From contig CAZGPI010000010.1 of NCBI GenBank assembly GCA_964527595.1, positions 1-43,205 on the forward strand: a DNA stretch of 43,205 nucleotides, read 5' to 3'. Positions 22,841 through 29,232 of the stretch are shown here, in pieces; the first letter of the stretch is position 1, and every line of letters begins with the position of its first letter. The stretch is from GWF2-38-10 sp964527595. GTDB taxonomy: Bacteria > Babelota > Babeliae > Babelales > RVW-14. Made by a program: the position numbers and the translations under genes. The notes beneath the pieces are model-generated. The model ran no database searches and was not told where the DNA came from. It saw only the letters and a list, made by a program, of their open reading frames with translations.

Positions 22841-23220
22841 ATTTTCTTCAGCAACTCTTTAATTAATCGCTTGTAAACCTTTGTTTCAATTTTCTTTTCC
22901 AACCGTCTTTGTGCGTTGATTGCAGCCGCCCTTTCTTTCCAACGTCTTTCGGCTTCTGGATCCCAATAAGCGCCTGAGGATTGTTCCTGATTAGCGTTAA
23001 ACTCGGCGTTTGATTTATACAAATCTTTTGACGTGTTTTCTTTTTCGTTTGGGTCAAACGATAAATTATTATTTTCTTCTGCTGTTACCATAATGTTATT
23101 TGGATTATACGCCGTTACTTCAATGGTTTTAAATGTTAAGTCCACAACCTGAGCCGTCGGAGCAATTCCAGGAATTAATTTAAATTCATATAATGATTTT
23201 TCGTTTACATTTCCCATCAT
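22837..23220 (-). CDS. Hypothetical protein with basic coiled C-terminus
   Basis: A 127-aa protein overlapping both neighbours by 4 nt. The first 45 residues form short strands (YEFKLIPGIAPTAQVVDLTF), the middle is Asn-rich and probably disordered, and the end (RWKERAAAINAQRRLEKKIE, then KRLIKELLKKI) is a basic amphipathic helix. The pattern of an ordered head plus a basic tail could suit a virion or DNA-associated protein. I do not recognise the family. Confidence 0.55.
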   Translation of the reverse strand: MMGNVNEKSLYEFKLIPGIAPTAQVVDLTFKTIEVTAYNPNNIMVTAEENNNLSFDPNEKENTSKDLYKSNAEFNANQEQSSGAYWDPEAERRWKERAAAINAQRRLEKKIETKVYKRLIKELLKKI

Positions 23221-24221
23221 ATTCCTTTTAACACTTGTTTACGTTTGTTGTTGACGGTGAGCAAATTTCGCTCAGTCAAAAGCCATTTCCTGCCTGCCTG
23301 CAAATGATTAAAATAATTCCCATCCTTTTCCAAAGCCTTTTCAAATTGATAATACAAATCGTCTGAACCCTCGTACAACCGAACGCCTGGAACATTGAAC
23401 TCCGTTATTTCCTTCGGTGCATAAGGCACGCAACCTGTGACAAGCATTTCCATAGCAAAGTTATTCGACTTACTTTGATTGAAATTGTCATTTGTCAACG
23501 GAAACACGGCGTAATGAGCCGCACTGTTTTTGATTAACTCGAAATATTGAAATAAGGAATTGTTCCACGGTATGACCTTGACATTCGGATACAATGTTTT
23601 TCCCAACCACTCAGGGATTCCAATGAATGCCACCTCGGTGTCCTTGCGGCTGCTGACATAATGCCAAAACGTATCCACAGTTTTCAAGTCCTCAATGTGC
23701 GTCATGCTTCCACGCCACAACACGCGTTTTACTTTTGCCTCCAGCTTATCAGGTGACACGGGACAAAGGGGCGTTACTTGGAAGTCAATGGCATTGGGAA
23801 TAACCATTATTTTACTTTCGTCAAAGAATTGCTTGTAAAACTCTTTGAGGTATGGCGTTGAAACGATGATATAATCAGCGTACTTGAAAGCCTTTTCAAC
23901 CGATTCTTTTACCTGAGGTTTCCCGAAGTGTGCCGACGCTGGATTCGCGGCGTTAACCTCATGCAAAAGATCGTCATGGTCAAGGATGATTTTCTTACCC
24001 ATCTTCTTCGCCTCAGCAATCATTGATAACATGCCGTCACCGTTTGGGCGTTGAAATAAGATAACATCAACGTCGTAAAAATCGTACCACTTTACCGTCT
24101 CAGGATTGAGGTAAGTAATATGAAGATTTACCATTTGAGAACGAAGCCGCATAAATGGATTGACCGACCGATAATAATCAGTCGTTGGGCTGGTTAAATT
24201 GGTTACAATGCCTAGCCTCAT
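23217..24221 (-). CDS. Glycosyltransferase, GT-B fold (GT4-like)
   Basis: A 334-aa protein with two Rossmann-like halves. The N-terminal half begins MRLGIVTNLTSPTTDYYRSV and has VDVILFQRPNGDGMLSMIAE and KIILDHDDLLHEV. The C-terminal half has KVKRVLWRGSMTHIEDLKTV, a VKVIPWNNSLFQYFELI stretch and the donor-binding region YAVFPLTNDNFNQSKSNNFA followed by EMLVTGCVPYAP, typical of GT4-type enzymes (E-x-x-x-x-G-x-P). Likely substrates are phage DNA bases, virion proteins or host surface glycans. Position beside the ParB/ABC/GNAT genes makes DNA or virion modification plausible. It overlaps neighbours by 4 nt. Confidence 0.8.
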   Translation of the reverse strand: MRLGIVTNLTSPTTDYYRSVNPFMRLRSQMVNLHITYLNPETVKWYDFYDVDVILFQRPNGDGMLSMIAEAKKMGKKIILDHDDLLHEVNAANPASAHFGKPQVKESVEKAFKYADYIIVSTPYLKEFYKQFFDESKIMVIPNAIDFQVTPLCPVSPDKLEAKVKRVLWRGSMTHIEDLKTVDTFWHYVSSRKDTEVAFIGIPEWLGKTLYPNVKVIPWNNSLFQYFELIKNSAAHYAVFPLTNDNFNQSKSNNFAMEMLVTGCVPYAPKEITEFNVPGVRLYEGSDDLYYQFEKALEKDGNYFNHLQAGRKWLLTERNLLTVNNKRKQVLKGI

Positions 24222-24391
24222 TTATTATTCTTTTGGTAATTATCCAATAAAAGGTTTAAAACCTCTTCCATCGAGTGCTTGACGTTGGTTTCCTTCCACA
24301 ACTGAAATTGCAAATCAAGCAACTTCTTTCTTATTTTCTCATCCCGATAGCTTACCGAAAACACGGCGGCGGCTGTTTTATTGACATTCAT
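24218..24391 (-). CDS. Small hypothetical protein (57 aa)
   Basis: ATG at 24391 opens a 57-codon frame ending in TGA that overlaps the glycosyltransferase ATG as ATGA. The product starts MNVNKTAAAVFSVSYRDEKI and is helical and charged afterwards (KKLLDLQFQLWKETNVKHSM), with a closing EEVLNLLLDNYQ helix. The strand-helix-helix look is compatible with a ribbon-helix-helix protein, but no conserved signature is visible. The tight overlap on both sides is the main support for a real gene. Confidence 0.65.
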   Translation of the reverse strand: MNVNKTAAAVFSVSYRDEKIRKKLLDLQFQLWKETNVKHSMEEVLNLLLDNYQKNNK

Positions 24392-24602
24392 TTTTTTGTT
24401 CTTTTAATCTGTAATAACGTTCCATTTGGTATTTATTTACCCTCTCTTTGTTCGCTTGATACCACGCTTTATTCCTAATGCTTTTCTCGGCCTTTTTCTC
24501 AGGTGATTGATTCTGGTGATAAAGCCTAAAATATTCCCTTAGCTTTTGCTTCTGGTACTCGGTCATTTTCTCCCGATACTGCTTTTGATACTCAGGCGTC
24601 AT
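24378..24602 (-). CDS. Small basic protein, member of a three-copy 'Y-x-R-x-N' family (copy 1)
   Basis: A 74-aa protein rich in Tyr, Lys, Arg, Glu and Gln: MTPEYQKQYREKMTEYQKQK, then KAWYQANKERVNKYQMERYY. It matches the spacing of aromatic and basic residues in the genes at 35854 and 36098 of the opposite arm. Similar repeats occur as N-terminal regions of phage HNH or DNA-binding proteins; here they stand alone. It starts 2 nt after the ssb stop and overlaps the next small gene by 14 nt. DNA binding is a guess based on charge. Confidence 0.65.
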   Translation of the reverse strand: MTPEYQKQYREKMTEYQKQKLREYFRLYHQNQSPEKKAEKSIRNKAWYQANKERVNKYQMERYYRLKEQKNECQ

Positions 24603-24604
24603 AA

Positions 24605-24982
24605 TTAAAATGGGAGTGATTCGTCTTTTACCGTTGTTTCATTTGTCATCTTCGGGTTATTTTCCCCAGCCGTTGCCTTGCCTCCAAACTCGATGTTGTT
24701 TACCATGCAACGAATTACGCCCGTCGGTTCTCCGTTCTTCATGTACGCATTCACGCCGCCCGTTCCTTCCACGACAACATAAGTACCTTTTAGCAAGTGA
24801 GGCGCAAGTTTGGAGCCACGCTCACCCCACATTGAACAGGTGACCCAAACCGTCTTTTCAGTTGGATTGTTTCCAAATGTCTTTTCCGTATGAGCTACCG
24901 AGAATGAACAAACGGTTGTATCGCCAACGGACTTGATTTCAGCATCTGTACCAATGCGACCTGCGACTATTAATTTTATCAT
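24605..24982 (-). CDS. ssb: Single-stranded DNA-binding protein
   Basis: A 125-aa OB-fold SSB: MIKLIVAGRIGTDAEIKSVG, SFSVAHTEK, VWVTCSMWGERGSKLAPHLL, KGTYVVVEGTGGVNAYMKNG and a disordered tail ending KDESLPF, equivalent to the acidic DDDIPF tip by which bacterial SSBs recruit partner proteins. It coats ssDNA during replication and recombination. It is the first gene of the leftward operon, 18 nt downstream of an exact TAnnTTTG element, so an early replication gene leads an operon that runs into the late genes. Confidence 0.93.
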   Translation of the reverse strand: MIKLIVAGRIGTDAEIKSVGDTTVCSFSVAHTEKTFGNNPTEKTVWVTCSMWGERGSKLAPHLLKGTYVVVEGTGGVNAYMKNGEPTGVIRCMVNNIEFGGKATAGENNPKMTNETTVKDESLPF

Positions 24983-24999
24983 TGTATTTTTTCTTTCTG

Positions 25000-25027
25000 C
25001 AAAGATAATATTTTATTTGTTATCAAA
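25000..25027 (-). promoter_or_regulatory. Bacteroidota-type promoter for the leftward operon
   Basis: On the minus strand TATCTTTG (25007-25000) matches the TAnnTTTG -7 consensus exactly, with TTTG (25027-25024) 16 nt upstream as a possible -33 element, slightly short for the class. Transcription would start around 24994, just before the ssb ATG at 24982. Confidence 0.6.
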
Positions 25028-25047
25028 TTTAAAATATTTTTTAAGAA

Positions 25048-25063
25048 TATATTTGTAACTTTG
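25048..25063 (+). promoter_or_regulatory. Two adjacent -7 elements driving the tRNA-like region
   Basis: TATATTTG (25048-25055) and TAACTTTG (25056-25063) both match TAnnTTTG exactly. The second would place the transcript start at about 25067-25069, the first base of the first tRNA-like element. No good -33 TTTG is found at the usual distance. It is divergent from the ssb promoter. Confidence 0.55.
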
Positions 25064-25066
25064 TGG

Positions 25067-25135
25067 CGCAAGTTAGTTTAATGTTAAAATGTTTTGCGAC
25101 GGCAAAAAGACGAAGATTAGATTCCTTCACTTGCA
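25067..25135 (+). ncRNA. tRNA-like element 1 (abnormal anticodon arm)
   Basis: An acceptor-like pairing of GCAAGT (25068-25073) with ACTTGC (25129-25134), a D-arm-like TTAGTTTAATGTTAAAAT and a T-arm-like GAAGA/CCTTC helix (4 of 5 pairs) with loop TTAGATT. In place of an anticodon arm is a tight hairpin TTTTGC-GACG-GCAAAA that lacks a 7-nt loop with U33. Length is about 68 nt. The element ends at an N gap, so anything beyond its 3' end is unknown. Confidence 0.5.
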
Positions 25136-25235
25136 NNNNNNNNNNNNNNNNNNNNNNNNNNNNNNNNNNNNNNNNNNNNNNNNNNNNNNNNNNNNNNNNN
25201 NNNNNNNNNNNNNNNNNNNNNNNNNNNNNNNNNNN
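25136..25235. other. Assembly gap of 100 Ns
   Basis: Exactly 100 N, the conventional placeholder for a gap of unknown length. It lies inside the tRNA-like cluster, so further RNA elements may be missing. Bases 25236-25308 to its right contain only a weak hairpin (CACCGT with ACGGTG) and no supportable gene. Confidence 0.95.
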
Positions 25236-25308
25236 CCCTTGTACTTACCACCCGAAGGTTGAGCAATGCTGGCACCGTGCGTTGATAAAGGGATGGAACG
25301 GTGTAAAA

Positions 25309-25403
25309 AGCAAGGTGGCGAAAGGTATCGCCAGGGCTAACCGTGTACGCAAGCTACTCAACGTTGAGCGGTGCACAAGCGGGTTCGATTCCCGCCCTTG
25401 CTA
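25309..25403 (+). ncRNA. tRNA-like element 2 (intact acceptor, D and T arms; no canonical anticodon arm)
   Basis: A 7-bp acceptor stem AGCAAGG/CCTTGCT, a D arm GGCG-AAAGGTAT-CGCC with the conserved GG in its loop, and a perfect T arm GCGGG-TTCGATT-CCCGC. The 46 nt between D and T arms (25333-25378) cannot be folded as a 5-bp stem with a 7-nt loop at any offset. It instead forms GTGTAC-GC/GCGGTGCAC (one bulge) around CTCAA/TTGAG. No CCA is encoded. Class II or selenocysteine tRNAs are longer than usual too, but they keep a standard anticodon arm. Confidence 0.6.
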
Positions 25404-25417
25404 CTAAAATTTTAATT

Positions 25418-25582
25418 ATGGAAATAGCAATGATTGTAGGATGGGTAATTATCATATCGAGTTGGACAATACCATCTTTTATTAAAGATGTACCTATTAA
25501 AGATGTATCTAGCAGAAGATTTGTAGGACTAGTGTTAGCAACTTTTGCATTAGGTATTTTCTTAGGTAATTTATTAAGTTAA
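25418..25582 (+). CDS. Small two-pass membrane protein
   Basis: From ATG 25418 the product is 54 aa: MEIAMIVGWVIIISSWTIPS (first membrane segment), a short charged loop with repeated IKDVP/IKDVS, then RRFVGLVLATFALGIFLGNL (second segment). A longer frame beginning at 25343 would run through tRNA-like element 2 and is rejected. It lies between tRNA-like elements 2 and 3. No holin motif is diagnostic; function unknown. Confidence 0.6.
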   Translation: MEIAMIVGWVIIISSWTIPSFIKDVPIKDVSSRRFVGLVLATFALGIFLGNLLS

Positions 25583-25596
25583 TTTTAAAATTAATT

Positions 25597-25708
25597 AGCA
25601 AGGTGGCGGAATTGGTAGACGCTTAAGGGTTGGGTGGATGTTGCAACGTAAAACAGAGAAAATAACCTTATAAAATCCACCGTGCAGTTTCGAATGCTGC
25701 CCTTGCTT
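25597..25708 (+). ncRNA. tRNA-like element 3 (Leu/Ser-type D arm, ~30 extra nt in the anticodon loop)
   Basis: The acceptor stem AGCAAGG/CCTTGCT is identical to element 2. The D arm reads TGGCGGAATTGGTAGACGC, as in class II tRNAs, and the T arm GCAGT-TTCGAAT-GCTGC is complete. An anticodon-stem-like TAAGG/CCTTA (25624-25628, 25666-25670) encloses 37 nt instead of 7. GGTGGAT within this loop pairs with ATCCACC in the variable region, making a pseudoknot-like arrangement. A run of eight or nine Ts follows the 3' end and could terminate transcription. No CCA is encoded. Confidence 0.6.
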
Positions 25709-25717
25709 TTTTTAAAC

Positions 25718-25760
25718 CTCTCTTAAATCTCTAATTAAATCTCTCTTAATCTCTCTTAAA
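25718..25760. repeat. Short tandem TCTCTTAA-type repeats
   Basis: Four imperfect ~11-bp units of the form (A)TCTCTCTTAA follow one another directly downstream of tRNA-like element 3. Together with the palindrome 8 nt further on they form a compact AT-rich regulatory-looking block. An iteron-type origin or protein-binding array is possible. Confidence 0.55.
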
Positions 25761-25767
25761 ATTACAC

Positions 25768-25791
25768 CATTTCGTTGACGTCAACAAAATG
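25768..25791. promoter_or_regulatory. 24-bp near-perfect palindrome overlapping a start codon (candidate operator)
   Basis: The core GTTGACGTCAAC is a perfect 12-bp palindrome (25774-25785), extended by CATTT and AAATG on the outside with a single C/A mismatch per side. The distal arm ends in the ATG at 25789. Either a dimeric repressor binds here, or the mRNA hairpin hides this start, in which case ATG 25807 would be used. Confidence 0.65.
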
Positions 25792-26415
25792 ATAAAAACA
25801 AAACAAATGATTGATAACAAATTCTTTTTTGACAAATCCGTGGAACTTGGTTTTACCACCACGGATTACGAACCCCTTGTAAACTTGCATACCAACGGTG
25901 CAAGGGTTTTGCAAATCATGGGGTGCGAATCCGTGTTTGAATTTGGCTCAGGACTTGGATTCTTTTTATCCGCCTGCCAGCGCGTGGGCTTATATAAACA
26001 CGTTGGGTATGACATTAACCCGTATGAAAGAGAATTTGCGATAAGCAAGGGCATTGACCCAGGGAGATATTTACTTGCAAAATGGGTGACAAAGTACCAA
26101 CTGGGCAGGTATGAATTAAAAACGTATGGCAGTTACGATGCCATTTATTCCACGGAGGTATTTGAACACATGACCGACCAACAAATATCCTTTGTCATGC
26201 CGATACTTTACAAAGCTTGTAAGAAGTATTTTTATTTCACATCCACGCCTCATGCCTCAGCCGATCCTGCCTTTGACATTGAATGGGGACATATCAACTT
26301 GAAGCAAAAGGATGAATGGGTTGCCATGTTTGCAAGGCACGGTTTTGACTTGCTGAGGGAAGCGACGGAGGTGACGCCCTGGGGGCTTTTGTTCGTGAAA
26401 AGGGAGAAAAAGTAA
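25789..26415 (+). CDS. Class I SAM-dependent methyltransferase
   Basis: A 208-aa protein with the Rossmann-like methyltransferase signature: motif I SVFEFGSGLGFFLSA (residues about 48-62), the acidic post-I motif GYDINPYER, and motif IV-like DAIYSTEVFEHMTDQ. The EVFEH pattern and overall arrangement match Methyltransf_23-type small-molecule or sugar methyltransferases more than DNA methylases (no DPPY or PC motif). ATG 25807 (MIDNKFFFDKSVEL) is an alternative start, since the first ATG lies in a palindrome. In Bacteroidota phages such enzymes often accompany glycosyltransferases. Substrate not predictable. Confidence 0.8.
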   Translation: MIKTKQMIDNKFFFDKSVELGFTTTDYEPLVNLHTNGARVLQIMGCESVFEFGSGLGFFLSACQRVGLYKHVGYDINPYEREFAISKGIDPGRYLLAKWVTKYQLGRYELKTYGSYDAIYSTEVFEHMTDQQISFVMPILYKACKKYFYFTSTPHASADPAFDIEWGHINLKQKDEWVAMFARHGFDLLREATEVTPWGLLFVKREKK

Positions 26416-26418
26416 ATT

Positions 26419-26574
26419 ATGGCAAATTTCATAAAAGAAGCATTGGACAAGGTTTTCACAGAGGGAAATTAATTTCCGTCTGTGACATACGAAACGCCGC
26501 CAGCCGTGGTAAAATACATGGAAATGCAAAGCGCACTGGGGAATCCGCCGTGGAAAAAAAGGAGGAGAAAGTAA
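26419..26574 (+). pseudogene. Small protein gene interrupted by an in-frame TAA
   Basis: ATG 26419 opens MANFIKEALDKVFTEGN, ends at TAA (26470-26472), then continues in the same frame without another stop as FPSVTYETPPAVVKYMEMQS and a basic end (GNPPWKKRRRK) to TAA 26572-26574. The full 52-codon frame looks like one small protein with a single nonsense change. Starting 3 nt after the methyltransferase stop suggests co-transcription. It could be a sequencing error, a nonsense mutation or suppression. Confidence 0.5.
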
Positions 26575-26585
26575 ATAATATTTTG

Positions 26586-26593
26586 TATATTTG
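26586..26593 (+). promoter_or_regulatory. -7 element of leader 1 promoter
   Basis: TATATTTG matches TAnnTTTG exactly; the expected start about 5 nt downstream coincides with the first base of the 5' hairpin of leader RNA 1. A -33 element is not obvious. Confidence 0.55.
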
Positions 26594-26597
26594 CTTA

Positions 26598-26692
26598 AAC
26601 TTTTTGCAGGACGCACTACCCAGCAAAAGGTATTTGAGGAAACCATTTACCTCATTAAACCCATAAAGAGTAGTGCCTTTGTGGGTTTTTTT
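26598..26692 (+). ncRNA. Structured leader RNA 1 with terminator, upstream of the helicase gene
   Basis: Hairpin 1 pairs 26599-26607 with 26623-26631 (9 bp, one wobble), loop 26608-26622. Hairpin 2 pairs TGAGG with CCTCA (26635-26654). Hairpin 3 pairs 26657-26668 with 26677-26688 (12 bp, one wobble), 8-nt loop, followed by a T run: an intrinsic terminator ending about 10 nt before the ATG. GCACTAC in loop 1 (26613-26619) is complementary to GTAGTGC in the terminator loop (26670-26676). The position suggests an attenuator; it could also work as a free small RNA. Confidence 0.7.
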
Positions 26693-26701
26693 ATTTTTAC
26701 T

Positions 26702-28540
26702 ATGAAAAGGAATTACTCCGATTCAGAAAAAGCATTTTTATACAGACTTGCTGACGGCAAATGCCAGTTGTGTAAATGCAACCTTCCAAGGTTTTGGCAT
26801 GCTGACCACGTTATACCTTTTAGCAAAGGAGGGATAACTTCATTAAATAATGCCCAGGCATTATGTCCAACTTGTAACTTAAAAAAATCTAATAAAATGT
26901 TTGAATTTAAACCGAGACAATGGCAAATAGAAGCCACTAAAAAATTCTATGAGGAAATTAAATCTAACAAAGTATTTTTACTTCATGCTGGAGTAGGTTC
27001 AGGAAAAACTTTGTGGGCTTCGTCAATTATAAAAAATTTCGTTGACGATGGATTTGATGTTGTTATTTTTAGTCCAAAAGATGCTATTAAAACGGATTGG
27101 GCTATTGAATGTAAAAAATTTAACCTTGAAATTGATGCAAATTATTTGTTTAAATATCATTGGAAACCTGACTTTCATGGTGTTTCCCTTTGCTATCAAA
27201 TTTTAAAAAACAATACTAATTCATTAAAAAACAAGATAACAAATAAAACCATTGTAGTTTTAGATGAACATCACCATGCTTCTGATTCTGGAAGCTGGGG
27301 TATTGAACTTGAAAATATTTGTGAGAATGCTGGGGTAATTTTATGTTTAACAGGAACTCCTTTTAGAAGCGATAATAGTAAAATACCTTTTGTAAAATAT
27401 AAGGAAACAAAATCTAATGATATTGATGGTTGGGAAATTGAAACAGATTATTCTTACACGTATGCTCAAAGTGTAAAAGATCGTATATGTTGCCCTACTT
27501 CATTTAGACCTATTGATGTAATTATTAATGGAGAAGGTGGCGTTATAATAGGTGAGGAGAATAAAAAATATTTAAATCAAATAATAGATGCCTCAAATGG
27601 AAATAGTAATTTTATTGACATTGCTTTTAATCAAGCTAACAAAGAATTAAAAGGAATAAGAAATACTTATTATCCTGAGGCAAAAGGTTTAATTATTGCC
27701 AACACGATTGAAGATGCTAAAAGTATTTTTAGTAATCTACAAAATCAAAATATAAGCTGTTCTATTATTACAAGTGACGCGGATTCAACTACCGAAACAA
27801 TAAAAGAATTTAGAAATAATAATAAGCATTGGGTTGTGACTGTTCAAATGGTTTCTGAAGGAGTAAACATTCCTCAAATACGTGTTATCCTGTATTTAAA
27901 CAATATTACAACCAGGACATACTTTGAACAAGTAATGGGTAGAGGTGTAAGAAATTGCAAGGTTTATCAAAATGCAATAGACCATTGCTATTTTTATTAT
28001 CCTAATTTTTCTTTATTTACTGAGGTTGCAGAAACTCTTGAAGCAGGCTATAAGCATTTTGTAATAGACGAAAATAAAAGGATTAATACTGGACTAAGTG
28101 AAGGTTTAGAAAGAAAACCTAAAACAATACAAACTTTATTCGACGATATAATAGCTGGAAATCATGGTATTATAAACAATGGATATAAGTTTACTGACCA
28201 AGAAATAGATGCTTTAAACCAAGTCAAAGATTTAAACTATGCTTTAGCAAGTATTTTTGAAAATATGATTGCAAGGAATATTCAGAAAGATGAACCTCAG
28301 GAAAACAATAAAATAGATGAAATTCCTAAGTACGAAAAAATCAAACTTGTAAAAAAGGAAATTCACAAAAGAGTTGGATATGCTATAAGGTTAGGTATTT
28401 ACACTGAGTATCAAAACGCTCATTATAAATACAATGAAGCTGCAAATATTAAGGATCATAAAACTTGTATGGACTTAAGATTATTAAATAAAAAATTACA
28501 AATCATTAACGATGACATCAGCAATTTCACTAAGCACTAA
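26702..28540 (+). CDS. HNH endonuclease domain fused to SF2 DEAD/H helicase
   Basis: ATG 26702 is chosen because it follows the leader terminator; the frame upstream runs through the leader. The 612-aa protein starts with an HNH nuclease: CQLC (Cys21, Cys24), HADHVIPFSKGG (residues 33-44) and CPTC (55-58). From about 70 it is an SF2 helicase: Q-motif-like RQWQIEA, Walker A GVGSGKT (97-103), DEHH (188-191), TGTPFR (218-222) and a motif VI VMGRGVRN. The C-terminal ~150 aa are helical with no known domain. Restriction, DNA repair or replication fork processing are possible roles. It is clearly more AT-rich than the methyltransferase and initiator genes. It overlaps the next gene by 29 nt. Confidence 0.88.
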   Translation: MKRNYSDSEKAFLYRLADGKCQLCKCNLPRFWHADHVIPFSKGGITSLNNAQALCPTCNLKKSNKMFEFKPRQWQIEATKKFYEEIKSNKVFLLHAGVGSGKTLWASSIIKNFVDDGFDVVIFSPKDAIKTDWAIECKKFNLEIDANYLFKYHWKPDFHGVSLCYQILKNNTNSLKNKITNKTIVVLDEHHHASDSGSWGIELENICENAGVILCLTGTPFRSDNSKIPFVKYKETKSNDIDGWEIETDYSYTYAQSVKDRICCPTSFRPIDVIINGEGGVIIGEENKKYLNQIIDASNGNSNFIDIAFNQANKELKGIRNTYYPEAKGLIIANTIEDAKSIFSNLQNQNISCSIITSDADSTTETIKEFRNNNKHWVVTVQMVSEGVNIPQIRVILYLNNITTRTYFEQVMGRGVRNCKVYQNAIDHCYFYYPNFSLFTEVAETLEAGYKHFVIDENKRINTGLSEGLERKPKTIQTLFDDIIAGNHGIINNGYKFTDQEIDALNQVKDLNYALASIFENMIARNIQKDEPQENNKIDEIPKYEKIKLVKKEIHKRVGYAIRLGIYTEYQNAHYKYNEAANIKDHKTCMDLRLLNKKLQIINDDISNFTKH

Positions 28541-29117
28541 TCCAGAGGAAGTTTACAATAAACTTATTGACATAAATGGTATAAACAGTTTTGGTTTAGC
28601 CATGACCTATTTTGATTCTTTATATTCATTTAAAGACTTTTGGAGTAACAGACACCCTTATGGTTTGTCTCCTAAAACTTTTACAACTTATGTAGAATTT
28701 GCAAGGTACGAAGTGCCCTGGGGATTAGGCTGGGACATTGATGTTATAAAAGCACATTGTAAGCGAAAACCTAATATTTGGCAGGAACATGAAGAACAAA
28801 TTAATGCAATGCCTAAACACGGCATTAATCAACACAATAAAGGAGGTTATATATCACCTCCTCAAATTGATAAAGGTACTTCAAGACAATACCAAATTCA
28901 ACGCCTTAAACGTGATGCCCCTGACATTGCCACTAAGGTAATTAACCGTGAAATAAGCGCAAAGCAAGGCATGGAAATAGCTGGGTTAAAAGATAGAACA
29001 GTTGTTGTAAAATGCAAGGCTGAAGATTTTGTAACTAAGGCAATAAATAATCTTGAAATTAATCAGATTGAAAAATTAGTGCAAGACCTTACTTTATACC
29101 TGAAGGAAATGAAATAA
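28512..29117 (+). CDS. Hypothetical replication-region protein
   Basis: A 201-aa protein with a C-terminal segment GTSRQYQIQRLKRDAPDIAT, KVINREISAKQGMEIAGLKD. This 'GTS..Y.L.RLKRD.P.IA..V..GE.SA..A...AG' pattern is known to me from phage and plasmid proteins near replication genes, where it resembles a ParB-like or HTH region. The last 30 residues form an amphipathic helix. It overlaps the helicase by 29 nt and precedes leader RNA 2. A role in replication is inferred from neighbours. Confidence 0.65.
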   Translation: MTSAISLSTNPEEVYNKLIDINGINSFGLAMTYFDSLYSFKDFWSNRHPYGLSPKTFTTYVEFARYEVPWGLGWDIDVIKAHCKRKPNIWQEHEEQINAMPKHGINQHNKGGYISPPQIDKGTSRQYQIQRLKRDAPDIATKVINREISAKQGMEIAGLKDRTVVVKCKAEDFVTKAINNLEINQIEKLVQDLTLYLKEMK

Positions 29118-29123
29118 ATTCTT

Positions 29124-29131
29124 TATCTTTA
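29124..29131 (+). promoter_or_regulatory. -7-like element of leader 2
   Basis: TATCTTTA differs from TAnnTTTG only in the last base and lies 4 nt before the 5' hairpin of leader RNA 2, the same arrangement as at leader 1. Confidence 0.4.
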
Positions 29132-29135
29132 ATCA

Positions 29136-29232
29136 TTCTTTTGAACGAGGTGCAAGTCATTCAAAAGAACTTCGGGACAATATCCGCATTGTTTCATCTA
29201 ACCCAGTAGCCTTGCACCTGCTGGGTTTTTTT
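29136..29232 (+). ncRNA. Structured leader RNA 2 with terminator, upstream of the initiator-like gene
   Basis: Hairpin 1 pairs 29136-29145 with 29160-29169 (10 bp), loop 29146-29159. A short middle hairpin (CGGG with TCCG, 29173-29186) follows. Hairpin 3 pairs 29200-29209 with 29218-29227 (10 bp, one wobble), 8-nt loop, then a T run: a terminator ending 8 nt before ATG 29241. AGGTGCAAG in loop 1 (29148-29156) is complementary over 9 nt to CTTGCACCT (29211-29219) in the terminator loop. The architecture repeats that of leader 1 with different sequence. Confidence 0.72.

Noticed and set aside
25063..25407. Open frame spanning the N gap and reading through tRNA-like element 2
   Set aside because: It crosses undefined bases, has no start supported by sequence, and its end (SGFDSRPCY) is the usual translation of a tRNA T arm.
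25597..25708. Ordinary tRNA-Leu gene
   Set aside because: The D arm fits, but the anticodon loop would be 37 nt and the variable region is unpaired, so I call it tRNA-like only.
25067..25708. tmRNA
   Set aside because: No paired 5' and 3' tRNA-like halves around a tag frame; the possible short frame in element 3 does not end like known tags.
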